Shown here piece by piece: positions 1 through 12,682 of a stretch of DNA of 64,000 bases. This DNA is from Wolfiporia cocos (taxonomy: Eukaryota; Basidiomycota; Agaricomycetes; Polyporales; Phaeolaceae). The stretch covers positions 3,100,001-3,164,000 of the forward strand of contig JACCLO010000007.1 in assembly GCA_029448655.1 (NCBI GenBank), in the 5' to 3' direction. Under the pieces are notes generated by a model. The model ran no database searches. It was not told the origin of the DNA and saw only the letters and a program-made list of their open reading frames with translations. Made by a program: the position numbers and the translations under genes. Numbering within the stretch: position 1 is the first letter of the stretch; each line of letters opens with the position of its first letter.

Positions 1-2432
1 CTGTCCTCTCTTCTGTGTATTGTCATGTTCAATATATTCCCTGCCTTCGGCTCGTCTATTACATCGGCCATATCACCTGTGGTAACTCTTCCATACGGAT
101 CCTTTCAAGGCAGCACCACAGGGAACATCTCGTCCTTCTTAGGGATGCCATTTGCTCAAGCACCGTATGTTGCCATGAATTGTCCTCCGTCAAATGGCCT
201 GGAACGTGTTCTGCATATAGCCTTGATAATCTGCGCTTTGCGCCTCCACAGGCGCCACCAGCGTTCGGAGGAGTGCGACAGGCAGTGTCGTATGGTGCTG
301 CATGTCTGCAGCAGGCAAATACTCCACCACCAAACTTACCGTTCAACCTATCTTCATCTACCCTTACAAATGTATCAGAGGACTGTAAGCTGTCTCAGTG
401 CCACCCTGCAGCTCCCGCATCTGAATGCGCGTAGGTCTATTCATCAATGTCTTAAAACCAGAGTCTGCACAAGAGGGGGACAATTTACCTGTGCTTTTGG
501 TGAGTACTCTGCGCTCGCCGGCCAAAGTCAGCTCAACTATGCCATTCTAGTGGATTTTCGGAGGTCTTGCTCTCGCTGCTTTGCAAACACCATAACTGAA
601 CAAGTCGAATCAGGAGCCTTTGAGGAGGGCGATTCATCTAGCAACCCAGGCAATGACATTGTGGAACGCTCGCTCGTTTTAGGGCAACCAATTATATTTG
701 TCTCGTTCAATTACCGGCTAAACGGTAGATGTCCGATGGTCCAACAGACAGAAGTTGTTAAGTCTGACTACCACAATTGTAGCATTTGGGTTCTTGGCCA
801 GTGAGGAGGTCCAGCAGGCTGGCTTGACTAATATCGGGTTAAGGGATCGTGAGTTTTGGAGTTCAGCGGGGATAATACTAAGCATCATGTCCAGAGAGAT
901 TCGCCTTGAAATGGGTGAACCAGCACATCTCCTTATTTGGTGGTGATCCCAGCAAAGTCACGATGTACGCCGGATCGGTTTGCAGGTTGTACTTATTCTT
1001 ACTTTTCGTTTAAGATGGGGAGAAAGTGCAGGCTCTTTCTCTGTCGGCTTCCAAATAATCATGAACGATGGTGAAACCGAGGGCCTCTTCCGAGCAGCGG
1101 TGATGGTCAATCTGTCGAGGTTCATCTAACATACGGCCAGCTCAATCGATTTTACATCAATTTCAGGAATCAGGCTCTGCGTATGCTCTTCGCAACGTTT
1201 CAGCGGGGCAACAGTACTATGACCTAGTCGTCCAAAGCACAGGCTGTAGCCAACAAGCAGACACGCTGGACTGCCTGCGCCGTGCACCAGCCGAGCAGAT
1301 TATAGCAGCGGTCAACATGACGCCGAACAGTAATGGCTACACTGCTCACAATCTAGCGTGGCAGCCACGTCTTGACGGGGACATATTCGTACGCAACCCT
1401 CAGCGATCTATAATGATGGGGCTGTACGCAAAGGTGGGTATCTTAAATTCTGTACTTACTCGGGATTTCAAATGCAAGATAGGTGCCGATAATCTCTGGA
1501 GATTGTGACGACGAGGGCACGTCGTTCTCGTTGGGGAACACCAATATCACGTCAGTACCTGACTGATCGCTGTCGATTGATAACTTACCCTCTTGGAATA
1601 GGACGGATGAGGAGTTTCTAAGCTACTTAAGCTCAAAGTAAGAAGAATTCGATAGGCCTGCATGTCTTCCTGACCGCGCGTCCACGCAGCTACATACCGG
1701 ATGCATCTTGGGACGAGATTTTAGCTGTGGGCACTGCGTACCCTGATGATCCCGCGCTTGTGCGCCGTACTGTTCTATTCTCCTGTGAAGCTACTCTGAT
1801 TGTCAGCAGGGTGCACCATTCGATACAGGAGATGCCAATCAGTTAACGTAAGGATAGTACTCTGAGCCTTCCGTGGTTGCTTACAATCCTCTTCAGCCCA
1901 CAGTTCAAACGCATAGCTGCATTCACGACAGATTGGCAATTCCAGGCTCCCCGTCGTCTGACATTGAGCACGATGTCACAAACTCAAAATACATGGTCAT
2001 ATTGTGACTACAATCTTAGCGTAGTTATATTACTCATGTGTTCACATACCGCCTCATAGTGTACAGACGAGGCAAATCGACGCCGTATCTCGGTGCTCGC
2101 CACGGATCAGACATCCCTGAGTTTTTTAGCAATGGAGACTTCATCGGGATGGATGCGCTCAGTACGCCCTGTTTTTCCACCCTTTGCGCTAGAATACCTA
2201 ACCAATTTTTTAAGTCAATTTTGCCACTAAGCTGGACCCGAATGCAGCTGTCGGTCTTGCGCCCAACATCAGCTACCTTTCGGGCGTGCACTGGGCGAAG
2301 TGGAGATCAAATATCATTGCTCCGCCGCTGTTGACATTCCAAGACCCTGCGCCGGCGATCAACTTCACGACGGACACGTTCAGGTCTCGGCCGATCGCGT
2401 TACTGGAGGCGCTGTCCCTGCAGATGCCTTAG
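1..2432 (+). CDS. Secreted type-B carboxylesterase/lipase (5' end outside window)
   Basis: This is an alpha/beta-hydrolase of the carboxylesterase type B family, which hydrolyses ester or lipid substrates, probably outside the cell. I can join 16 exons in one frame: 1-164, 221-384, 435-499, 551-563, 614-724, 783-848, 895-964, 1015-1105, 1167-1433, 1483-1550, 1602-1637, 1690-1759, 1810-1847, 1897-2003, 2060-2161 and 2215-2432. They total 550 codons including the stop, the usual family length. The family signature EDCLFINV follows the second intron. The oxyanion strand WIFGGAF is split by an intron. The nucleophile motif GESAG (near 1018) is made by splicing KVT-IWGESAG. The acid sits in GDCDDEGTSF (about 1500) and the histidine in RHGSDIPEF (about 2100), so the triad is complete. 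The frame is open to base 1 and reads LSSLLCIV before the first Met at 25, which looks like part of a signal peptide that starts upstream. No disabling change is seen. Confidence 0.88.
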
Positions 2433-4031
2433 GTACATAAAGGTATATAGGAATAGTCTAGTCTGGACTCGAGTGGATGTTGCGTTCGTCCACAGTCTGC
2501 AAATGACATAAATGAACCTTTGACTGTAACAGAGTAAGAAGCTCCAACCGGTATAACGGCGCAGCACTCGCCGCATGCTCCTATGGCAGTGTCTGATTAT
2601 TGATTTCACGATCTTGCTATGCCATAGCAGCGCCACAATCGCAAGCCACATTTATGTGCCTGTCATATGCGGCGATGCCATACGTATGGCGCAGTGTATT
2701 GTGTCGTGCTTGGCAACACTAGCTGTTCAGATTCCTACGGTAGCGTGCGACAACCAAGAGGGGGCACGTATGTCAGTTAAACTGGCAACACGCAAACTAC
2801 TAACCGCCTACAAGCTACTGTACGAGGGTGGCTACATGCGACTGCCTATGGACCAAACACCCACTAGGTCCTGCGGACATGACGAAACCATCTGAAAGAT
2901 GAAAGTGCATTCAGGAGATTGCGATGCCGAGGTTGATGAGAGTGTCATGAATAGCGGGGGCAATGGGCTGTATACCCAAGGCGTGTTGTCAGGGACGCGG
3001 TTGGGGGGCATCAGCGAGTGATCACGGCATTCAATCACTCACTATGCCACATAACATTGATTGTTGGATGTTGTGATATTGCAGACCAGTGACTCTATGC
3101 TCACGCTTCCGTCATGTCAACACAAGAGCTTCATATGGGGATTATATATGCTCATGCATTGACTATCCATTGCCACTCCGAATGACGCCGGAGGAGAATT
3201 TCTGCATACTACTAGTCTGAAGACAAGACACCGAAGTGCTCAGGTTGACCGGGACGTCGCACGGTCTACAGTCATACGACAGCTGTGGGAGAACGATCTA
3301 GGCAAAGCGACCATTGTTTCAAACTTCAACGACGCCACAGCAATTTGAGCGCCCTAACTTGGTCCTGTGCCAAGTTGTGGTGTCCCCAAAGCATCTCGAT
3401 ATGTACTGGGCTGGAACAACTTGAAACCGTCACTCGAGGTCATACCATAATAATAACCATGCTATCCTAGTTCTGTGACTGGGCTCATGGGAAACACAAG
3501 TTAACTAGCACTGAAAGTACTGAATGATAGAAAATAGTCTTAATTGGCCCTTCCGAGACCAAGTCAATGGATGCTAGCTCACATTCGTGGCATTGGAGAG
3601 GAATAGAGCTGCTGAGTGAGGCGATCTTATGAAGTCTGTTATCAGAATACTTGGACATCGTTGGAATTCATTTTGATTGTGCTTGTAGCAGCTTTGACTG
3701 TCAAGCCATGTACATATTTGATCACCGATCGCCATGTCATTTCTCGTCCGTATCATAGCGACATGCCCCCAGTGCTAGACTCGTGTATAGATCATCTCAC
3801 CTGCTAGGCCTCGGTAGGTCAACTGTCTTCTCTGACAAACCATTTAAGGAATGCACTTCGCATCGAACAACCGCTACCGTAGCTACCGTGCAGATTGGGC
3901 CTTGACGTGGGGCAGTGGCTCTAACGAGCGTCGTACTACTCCGATCTATCCAATGATGCACCCCGACTATGTAAGTGACTAGTCTTACTGGAAAATGGCA
4001 ACTGGTTCTCCCCCTATCGATTACATCCTTC
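2433..4031. other. Intergenic, no convincing gene
   Basis: Open frames here are short and lack recognisable motifs or good splice partners. A stretch near 3250-3350 (+) reads as plausible protein (RQLWENDLGKATIVSN) but I could not extend it into a gene, so it may be a decayed exon. Confidence 0.5.
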
Positions 4032-5278
4032 ATGGCTGACGACGCAAGGTTCTCCGTCAGTGAAGCCCAGCTCGTGGCGCTCTTCATACAGAGTGTCACA
4101 TACGGCATACACGTGGCCACGTTCTTCACCTGTATTCTAGCCCTGCTTCAGAAATTAAAAGCCAACAACCGTACCTTTGCATGGCCATGGCTGATAGTCG
4201 CCGTCGTTCTCTATATTATTGGGACAATCGACGTCATCTTCAACTTCTATCGCAATTTAATTGCCTTTATACTGTACACTGGTCCTGGAGGTTCATCCGT
4301 TCCCTTCGGTAATATCTCGAATTGGTTGTCTGTTATGAGAGTGAGTGACTCATCATGATACTTGTCCACCTGCTGAGGGATGGTTAGAGTGTGTGGTTTT
4401 TCTTAGAGGGGATATTTGCAGATGCTATCTTGGTGCGTATCACTACGACGGTTGGCTGTCTAGAGCTAACTTGTTAGATCATTGGCAATGAAAGATGTAT
4501 CGTACCTGGATTATCTACGGTCGCAAATGGCCTATTGTCGCGCCATCGATGGTGTTGTGGTCCGGAGCGATCTCCTGTGCTATCGTATATACGGTCTACA
4601 TCTCCACGTTGGATTCCACAACGAGCATTCCCGCTGCGAGCAAGCTTAAGCCGTGGCTGTCTGCGTACTGTACCATAACTCTAGCCATCAATCTGCTCAG
4701 TACAAGTCAGTCAGCTGGTTGGGATCGATCGATCATGCACTGCATGTCTGACATTTCCGCATGCTCAGCATTGATCGTATGGAAGATCGGTTCAATCAGC
4801 AGGCAATCAGCACAATTCTTCTCCTGCAATTCGCGTACACAAAACGGGAGGCTAGATCTTGGCACCGTCAACAGAGTCATCGTTGAATCAGCCCTGTTAT
4901 ACACGGCCTCAATCGCGATCACTTTGATTACTGAGCTAGCGGGCAGCAATGCGCTATACGATGTTTCAGACATGGTGAGAACGTCAGTATATTGCATACT
5001 CGGGTCTACTAAAATATAATATCTGACTACAGAGCCTCGAGCTAGCAGGTATATCGTTTGACCTGATTATTATTCGCATTGGCAAGCATATTTCCGAGAA
5101 AAGGACACATTCATCTATTCACCCGCCCATCACGGTACATATTTCGAGGGTCACAGCTACGTACCAAAGGTCTTATGGAATGGTCACCACTGAGCTAGAT
5201 GCTTCCGCCGCTCAATCGGATATTATCACGCATATTGCTGCTCAGGAATTTTGGAGAACCACCTATTCGTCTGCGTAG
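4032..5278 (+). CDS. Agaricomycete seven-helix membrane protein of unknown function
   Basis: The five-exon model is 4032-4340, 4388-4432, 4495-4705, 4769-4974 and 5033-5278, giving 338 residues in one frame. The protein is almost all hydrophobic segments. The first, QLVALFIQSVTYGIHVATF, starts near residue 12, and further helices follow at about 45-65, 105-125 (with the FLEGIFADAILMYRTW motif), 130-150, 165-185, 225-245 and 260-275. The architecture, the YRTWIIYGRKWP loop and the ELAGISFDLIIIRIG end match a large, expanded family in mushroom-forming fungi that resembles G-protein-coupled receptors in topology but has no assigned role. The start was chosen at MADDARFSVSEAQ, directly before the first helix; an in-frame Met at 3975 would add 19 residues. 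A hydrophilic tail of about 50 residues ends the protein and presumably lies in the cytoplasm. Confidence 0.8.
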
Positions 5279-5851
5279 TCAATATGTGTATGTAGGAGAC
5301 AGTGCATGGACATTTCACTATTAAATCATCTCTAATACTACATTATCGCACTAAGCCAAGATGGTCACAACTTCGGCGATGTATAAACGGGTCCATGTTT
5401 ACCAATATCTGGCTGGATAACGATGTGTATTAATAAGTCAGGCAGCCAGCCTTATGAAAATAGAATGTAGCTCGCAGCTCGAATCGTGGTGATATGTCAG
5501 AACTGCCGTTCATGATATATATTATGCAGATATTCGCACACTCCACGCCTTCACACGTACACACACACTGCAGACTCTGGCATCAGACTTCGTGACTCAT
5601 GAAGAGTACATTTCAAGCGATAAATTTTCCGTATCTCAAGCCGATGTACACAAGGAGCGGCGCGCTTTCGGAGAGAAGGATATGCATTTTCCTGATCCTG
5701 TAATCTCATATTAACACAGACAATTAAATAACTCTAAGTACTCATAGGCTCATCATTGAATTATACGCACTTTCGACCTCATGATACTCACCAATAGAAG
5801 GGCACATTGCTTCGCAAACGAAATGGGAGAATAGAAGATGTGATAAATCCA
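5279..5851. other. Intergenic between convergent genes
   Basis: AT-rich, with no open frame I would defend. It separates the 3' ends of the membrane-protein gene (+) and the Ser/His-rich gene (-). Confidence 0.6.
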
Positions 5852-6362
5852 TCAATGCTTCGAGGGCGCTTTCTTCGCTGTCGACTTTGCAGTCGACGAC
5901 GACGACTTATGTGTCTATTTAAGTCCACGTTATTAAATTCACAATCGCAGCGATATCCTGGACGTACATGATGATGCCCGTCCTTAGCGGGAGCGGACGA
6001 CTTGCTCGCGCTTGGTTTCTTTGACTGAACTAGTATCAGCTGATGCCCTTATTTGACGAAGCAGAGTACCACACCGTGGACGACGATGACGGTTTAGAAT
6101 GTGAGTGTGAGTGCGTGTGTGAAGCAGAGTGCGAATGCGAATGCGAGTGGGACGACGGCGACGAAGGATGAGAGGAGCTGCTACTGCTGTGCCGGATGGT
6201 TTTGTGAATATTATTTACATTGACTGATACATTCAGCTTGATAGGGAACGCAGGGAAAGTTATAGTGACAGGGACTGTAACAGTGGTTCCTTGCCGTTGC
6301 AATAGGTGCGAACGTGGTGAGGTAGGGCAGGAGTGAGGAGTGCTATGTCTGGACAATATCAA
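5852..6362 (-). CDS. Ser/His/Lys-rich protein, 3' part of a gene (5' exons not resolved)
   Basis: Three minus-strand exons join in frame: 6075 to at least 6360, then 5968-6024 (19 codons), then 5852-5914 (21 codons with the TGA). The two introns are 50 and 53 nt with GT-AG borders. The N-terminal part reads QRQGTTVTVPVTITFPAFPIKL, which looks like a beta-rich segment. It is followed by a very low-complexity tail: a Ser run, repeated Ser-His pairs, then Lys/Ser/Ala blocks ending KKAPSKH. The family is not recognised. There is no ATG at the left border of the longest exon, so an upstream exon must exist; the frame at 6412-6669 (-) could contribute but I could not prove the splice. His-rich and Lys-rich tails are compatible with metal or wall binding, but that is speculation. 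Confidence 0.5.
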
Positions 6363-9300
6363 ACATGACGGGAGCGGGAGAACTACGACGTAAAAGTATT
6401 ACTGTGCCTTACTAGCGCTGATGATCACCCGCCCGCTTGACTATGCTGGCTGATGCGCATTGAGTACGTGACAGTTTTTTGCAACTAGATCCTGCCGCGC
6501 ACCAATGTATATCACGAAGGAAGCATGCAACGTGTTCCTTCAGATCCGGTGGCTCTCTTGGAGAACTTCTAGCAGTTTGATGCATTCGGCTGAAGCGACA
6601 AGAGAAGGACTGAGTCTTGTGACCCAAACAGCGAGAGCCTAGAAAAAAGAGCTCAGGCCAAGTTATCAACTACTACACTGCAACTAGACTGACGTGAGAT
6701 CGACATTTCAGTAAGGTGCGATACTGGAGCCAGGGCTTGCCAGATATCGCCATATGCTACACGTTTCCGTCCTACCATTACCCGCGATCTTTCCTGACTG
6801 ACAACTTAGGTGCCCTGCGTAAACGTATAGCGTAGTAGATGTTAAAGATACAGAAAGCAGTGCACCATTCTAACAAGCGCAACGCTCGATCTTGATGCAT
6901 GATGACTGCAAAGTGATCGAAAGACAATTAGCGCTAGAAAGAGCGCTATAATAAGTGCTTACTAATCGACGATGGACTTTTAGGAGGAGCGCGCCCATCG
7001 TCCGCGCCATTCCACAAACTCGCCGCTAAAAGCAAGCCGCAGGCGTTCTTGAGCAGTCAAGATCTGTATCAGCCATTTCAATCAAGCAACCACGACTGAC
7101 GATTGCTCCACACGCATTGTCGAAGAAGCTGTCCTTTTGCGTATGTCACCGGTCGGCGTCTTGCGGCTGGCGAAGTTGAAGAATCTATATCAATGAAAAG
7201 CGCACAGGTGAATGCAAACCATGTGGACGGCTTGGAGGGGGCCAAAGCGATATATTAGACGACAAGGCGTCGTTTGATGCACTATCCAAATGTCCGGCCC
7301 GTCTATGCGTCGTCAACGACGCATAGACGATTTTGTGACTGAGCGTACCTGTGAGGAGCGCTTTGCAAATATTATGAGAAACTTCTGGTCATCCTCCAGC
7401 TGCAGCACCTGCCACAGCGCCGGAGGCAGGCGCATCGCAGAAATCTCCATCGGTCTTAGACCATTGCCCTTCGGAACCTATCTCATGAAACAAGGCTCGA
7501 AATATCGTCAGTTGTGATGGACTCAGGGCGCGATCAAACACATATATCCCTCATGCTCACGACTTCTGCAGCTGATCTGGTGCATATATGAACGCCATTT
7601 GGCGGTAACTTAAATTGTAGTGTGGACCGCGACTAGCGCGGCGTCCTGGATATAAGCTTGTGGCAGGCTGAGGAGATTTATGAGCAGCTAGCTTCAACGA
7701 GGCATGGTAGAGAGTAACAATAGGTATCCTAGAATGCCGGTACTCTCTCTCAAGATCTCACCTCTGGCTCCCAACCCGAAAGCCCACTGTACCGGTGTGT
7801 ATGGAGACAACCTGCCATTCTGTGCGACGTGTTACTGACTATTTCTTGTAGCAGTCTTGACTATGTGATGCCTGACGAAAAGGACATTTAGCAACGGTGG
7901 ATGTAAGTTTTCAATGAGCCACAGTCAGCAGCACTATGACATGTTATTTCCTATAGCAACTAGGGCCGTGTGAACGTTGTCCGGGCTTCAAAAGTGATTC
8001 CGATGACGATCGATGACCCAGCAAAGCTGGCATTCATTCATGGAACAGAGGGCCATACTGAGATGCCGGAGTAAGGAGTATGTGCCCTGCTTCTCAATGC
8101 AGCGCATTCTACAATTGATAACATGCGTTGGAGCGAACATTTGTTGTGCAGCTAAGTTCTTCTGCATTATTATCAGATGATGGACTGCTAACATGAGGGC
8201 AACAAGTCATAGAGCTCGGATCAAGTCTCAATTTCCAAATCTCTGGCGAGCATCTCTCCGACACATGCTGTACAGCATAGCATGCGTACAGGATCTTCAC
8301 TGAAATCTGTTTCGCTCAGGAGGTTTCGAGTGTTCGCCGATGCAGCAGCTCTTCTCAAGCTATCGAATAAAGCACTGGTGTGCCATCCGTAGACGAAGAT
8401 GACGATATAGTTACTACCTTTCACGCAGTTTTGAAGTGCGTGCAGCATCCACATCTAGTGGCACAGAGCCAAGCGGTCAAAGGTTTCCCGACAATGCACG
8501 TCCTGCATTGTGCGGATGTTACGCTGCTGCAAACTCAAAACGACAGGTGTCCAACCGATAGCCGCAGCAACGCAATTGTCTGTCGGGGATACTGCTTGTA
8601 GAGAGAAGAAAGAAGCTTCAAGTCGGGTTTATTTGACACGGCCCGCTCAAGATCCGTCTGTCCCTTCTCATTCCCTCGCTAAGGCGGCCGCTTTCCAATT
8701 CATCCGAGCCACCTACATGTGCGTACCATGCTGGCATTAATATTTTCTGAGTTCATGATGACCCTATTAGTAGCAGTAATTATACCGGCTGGGTTCTAGT
8801 CCGGCTGTTGCTCAATGGTTTCGACTGTATGATGTTCTCTCGTCTTGCAAGTGCTATGTCCATGCGCTCTTCCATCGACAATGAGCTCATTGCATTTCTC
8901 TCCCATCCATCCGTTCTGTTCCATCCTCCACCGGGCCGCGGCGGCCCACCGCATCCACCCTCCGCTTAGCCTACGTTATTTCTGGCTGGATCGGCCCACT
9001 GCTGGATCGATCATAGCTCCAAACGCGACACATGAATATATTTTACCGCATTCATGATCAACTGCGTCAAGGCCGGCGCTCAAACGCCGCCAGCGCATAC
9101 GTCGGAGCTTGCCTTTCGCATTTGATCTTTCTGAATTTCAGATACACGCCCAGGGATAATGTTCTCGAAGCGGACATAGACTCATTAGGCTTCTTTGAGA
9201 CGCGTCCGCGACTCGTTCCACTGCTACCGAAAGGAGAATTCTCTATTGGTCGCGGTATCCCTGTTATTGCATCAAGGCAAGATTGAGTATGTATCCGATG

Positions 9301-10312
9301 CCACCCGACGTGTCAAACATCCCGAAACACTAATGTTTAGCGTTCATAAGCAGCATCTCCCGAAGTTGTGTCACCGCCAGCGTCCGCATACTTGTCCTCC
9401 CATAGTGCGTCATGGGATCATCGGTGCGTCATCCTCGTAGAATCTGGGGATAGCGTAGCGAGCCACAGGCTTAGAAGAGGAGAAGATGGCAGCGTGTCTT
9501 TCGCGCCACGTCTCAGTCTTCTGACGCCCCGATTCTCGCAGGCAGGAAATTTTCGTGGGTCGCGTGCTCGCTTCGCGTCGAAGGTTCTAGTCTCTGGATG
9601 CATGTCCGCTGCGGAGACGCAGAGGCGCCCACCTATACGTGTCGGATGGACAGCGCGGCACCGTCGACTGGACAACACTTACCATTGTGCCTTGGGCCTA
9701 GCGGAGCATGCTCCTGAGCCGCTGCTGTGTCACAAGAAATGATCTTTTGCCGCGTTCATCATCAAGTCTGTGAGCTCTTGCGATGCCGTGTGGATCCGTC
9801 GTACGGTATAGCCAGAGCTTCCTTTGAGCCTTCAGTGAATTGAGCGAGGTAGGGGTTGATTCTTGATACAAACGCGGTTGTTCTGAGGCGGCTAACATCA
9901 TGTTCCACTCATTCAATTGAGTCAGTATAGATGAGAGAATGATGAGTTATCTCACTGCGTCGGTGCTCCGCTGAGACGTCGATCTTTTCATTTGCGCTAT
10001 CAAAGCGTCGAGGCAAGTAATATGCCTCGAGAGTTGCAGATCATTGTCGAAGAACTCACCATGCCGATCTTCCGCGCCACAAGTCGTGGGAGCGTAAGCC
10101 CCTGATGAAGCTAACGCAGAGCCGGACGCTCTTCAAGATGTATAGGAACGTTACGGATTAGGAATACAGAATCGGCACAAGTAGATACGACGAATCTCCG
10201 ACGCGTGCCGCGTCAAGAGCAACCTGCGCATGGTTGATCGCACTGTTGTCGCCGCTAATTAATGCAATAACAAGCTCTGTGCGGCTCAGGCAATGGAATT
10301 TGACTCTATATT
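6363..10312. other. Gene-poor 4-kb stretch with possible decayed coding fragments
   Basis: No complete gene found. Two minus-strand stretches look like former coding sequence. About 7385-7545 reads ALSPSQLTIFRALFHEIGSE and onward before a stop. About 7770-7830 contains SPYTPVQWAFGLGARGE, similar in style to the end of a retroelement integrase. A 74-codon frame at 8221-8442 (-) is open but unrecognised. Splice context is poor throughout. Confidence 0.4.
7300..7329. repeat. Perfect 14-bp inverted repeat with 2-nt loop
   Basis: CGTCTATGCGTCGT is followed after CA by its exact reverse complement. It lies in the gene-poor stretch; no gene context explains it. Confidence 0.85.
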
Positions 10313-10487
10313 GCGGGGAAGGCAGGCGGAACAAGCGGGAACGCGACTTCGATTGCGGGGACGGGGTGGCGGTCCGGGGCGGTCCGGCCACATCCAGGCA
10401 CGGTGTAGGTGACTTCCCCGCAATCTTGATCTGACGGCCCGCGGGGTCATGCATTGTTAGCGCGCGAGATGTTGTTATAAACCCCGC
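10313..10487. promoter_or_regulatory. Cluster of Cre1/CreA-type (SYGGRG) motifs upstream of a sugar transporter
   Basis: Five GCGGGG/CCCCGC cores lie within 175 bp: 10313-10318, 10355-10360, 10416-10421 (reverse), 10441-10446 and 10482-10487 (reverse). The consensus for the fungal carbon-catabolite repressor Cre1/CreA is SYGGRG, and sugar-transporter genes are classical targets. Binding is inferred, not shown. Confidence 0.5.
10476..10481 (+). promoter_or_regulatory. TATA box of the sugar transporter gene
   Basis: TATAAA lies 97 bp before the ATG at 10573 and overlaps the start of the last CCCCGC motif. Confidence 0.55.
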
Positions 10488-10572
10488 CTGATGAGAGCGT
10501 TCTGCAGGGTTCGTCTTCCTACAGTCCCCTCTTTCGTCCGAGTCCTCCTGCAGCATCGCGCTTTTGTTCGAG

Positions 10573-12682
10573 ATGGGCGAGGCAACTCAAGGCGCTTTTC
10601 AGAATATTCGGGTCTATTGTACGTCCCTCAGAACATAATTGGGACTGCCTCCTGAGCAAGGGAAACTGTAGGGCTCGCTTTTGTTGTTTACTGGGGCATC
10701 TTGCTCTTCGGTTATGACACGTACGTTATACGCGCTCCATTCGCGCCACTCATCTCCTAACGTGTTTGCAAAGTGGTATCGGTGGAGGCGTCGTGTCCGA
10801 GACATACTTCAAAGAGCACTTTGGGATGGTGAATCCCGACGGCTCTGTCAATGCCCAGAAGTCAGACGCGGTCTCTTCCAATGTCGTATCGGTGCTCCAG
10901 GCGGGAGCCTTCTTCGGCGCTTTGGGCAGTGCTCCTATTTCAGGTCCGTACTCTGCCCCGGTTCCCTCGATGCACTGCCACAACATATGAATTCGTAGCT
11001 GCCATCGGCCGCAAGTGGACCCTCCTAGGCTTCACTCTTATATTCTCCGTTGGCGCTGTATGTACTATGCAAATTGTAACCTGTTCTGTCTGACGCGTTG
11101 ACTCTCAGATTCTGCAAACAATAGCTGGTGGCTCGCGTGGCCTCGGTTACATCTACGGCGGTCGTGTCGTGGCAGGTGTTGGCATCGGCGCCATCTCCGC
11201 GGTGGCTCCCGCATTTGTTTCTGAATGCTGCCCTAAGGAAGTCCGTGGCCGTATCACTGGGTTTTTCCAGATTATGGTCGCCGTCGGTGTCATGATTTCC
11301 TACTTCATCAACCGTGAGTACAAACCGCCTGCATAGTATTGGGGCATCGTCCTGAACGTTCCCTCCAGTGGGCATCAGCCTGCACATCAAGTCCGGCCCC
11401 GAGATTTGGCGTATCCCATTCGGCTTCCAACTCGTTCCTGCTGGCTGCATGGCGCTCGGCCTTCTCACCATCAAGGAGTCTCCTCGGTGGCTCGCGTCCA
11501 AAGATCGCATGGACGAGGCCATTGCTAACCTGTCGTACCTGCGAAGGCTCCCTCCAGACGCCGAGCAGGTCCGTCTCGAGATTGCCGAAATCGAGGCCGC
11601 CATTCGCGAGGAGCGCGAGGCTCGCAACGGTCTTGGCCTGAAAGAGGCCTTCTTCGGGAAGGGCAACTTCATTCGCTTCGTCATCGCCATCGTCATCTTC
11701 ATCCTCCAGCAATGGAGCGGCCAGAACTCCGTCAACTACTACGCGCCGCAGATCTTCGAGTCGGTGCGCGATCACAGGCTAGGTGCTCTCCGCAGCAGCC
11801 TCCTGACGTTCTCTCTTCCAGATCGGGTACAGCGGCACGTCCGAGTCGCTGCTGGCGTCCGGCATCTACGGCATCGTCAAGGTCGTCTCGACATTCCTGT
11901 CGGTGTTCTTCCTCTCCGACACGATGGGCCGCAAGCTGTCGCTCTTCATCTCCGCAATGGGCATGGGCACGCTGTTCTTCATTATCGGTGCGCTGCTCAA
12001 GACACACCCGCCGCCCGCGTCCTCGCCGGTTCCCCCTCCTGCATCCAAGGCTATGGCTGCGATGTTGTACATCTACGTCGTCTTCTACTCGATGGGATGG
12101 GGGCCGCTCCCGTACGTGCCGCGTTATTGTATTCCCGCTCGTTCGCTTACGGACGACATCACAGATGGGTCTACGTTGCGGATATCTTCCCGACGAGGAC
12201 GCGTCACTACGGTCTCGCCACGGCCAGTGCATCTCAGTGGCTGTTCAGTACGTACTCCTCTCCGTTGCGGTGACGCCATGTTCTCACCCCGAACATAGAC
12301 TTTGTGCTTTCTAAGGTCACTCCCACGCTCGTGACCGACCTGGGCTACAAGATCTTCCTCATGTTCGGCACGATCAACATCGCCGGCATGGCGGTCTTCT
12401 CCCTGTGAGTACCTTTGTGCGAGCGGGCTGCTGGTGTGCAGGGACTGACTCGCCTTCGCAGCTTGATCCCCGAGACGAAGGGCCGCAGTCTGGAAGAGAT
12501 GGACATTATCTTTGGCTCGGTCAACGCCGCCCAGAGACAGGCAGATATCCAGCGGGCCGAGAAAGGTGCGTTCGCCTCTCGCCATGTTCACATCAGCTGG
12601 TCGCTCACCACAGCGCCGTCCAGTTCTCGACGACGAGAAACCCGAGATCAAATCTGTCCGGTCAGAGGAGGCAAAAGTGTGA
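10573..12682 (+). CDS. MFS sugar transporter (hexose/quinate-type sugar porter)
   Basis: Eleven exons join in frame to 521 residues: 10573-10618, 10672-10720, 10774-10943, 10999-11057, 11109-11313, 11369-11763, 11822-12111, 12165-12247, 12299-12404, 12462-12565 and 12624-12682. This is a plasma-membrane sugar:proton symporter of the sugar porter family (PF00083). Visible signatures are GILLFGYDTGIGGGVV in helix 1, GRKW in the loop 2-3, GRVVAGVGIGAIS with ECCPKEVRGR, KESPRWL after helix 6, the QQWSGQNSVNYYAPQIF motif of helix 7, DTMGRK, and IPETKGRSLEEMD at the C terminus. Length and all family motifs are normal. GC content and third-position C/G bias are clearly higher than in the surrounding DNA, as expected for a well-expressed gene. 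The upstream GC-rich boxes suggest glucose repression. Exact substrate cannot be read from sequence; the form is nearest to quinate/hexose permeases. Confidence 0.93.

Noticed and set aside
1..2432. Carboxylesterase as a frameshifted pseudogene
   Set aside because: The fragmentary frames suggested decay, but consistent GT-AG introns of 45-60 nt join all pieces into one 550-codon frame with a complete catalytic triad.
9368..9742. Open frames on both strands near 9.4-9.7 kb
   Set aside because: They overlap each other on opposite strands, contain no motif and no flanking splice signals I could use.
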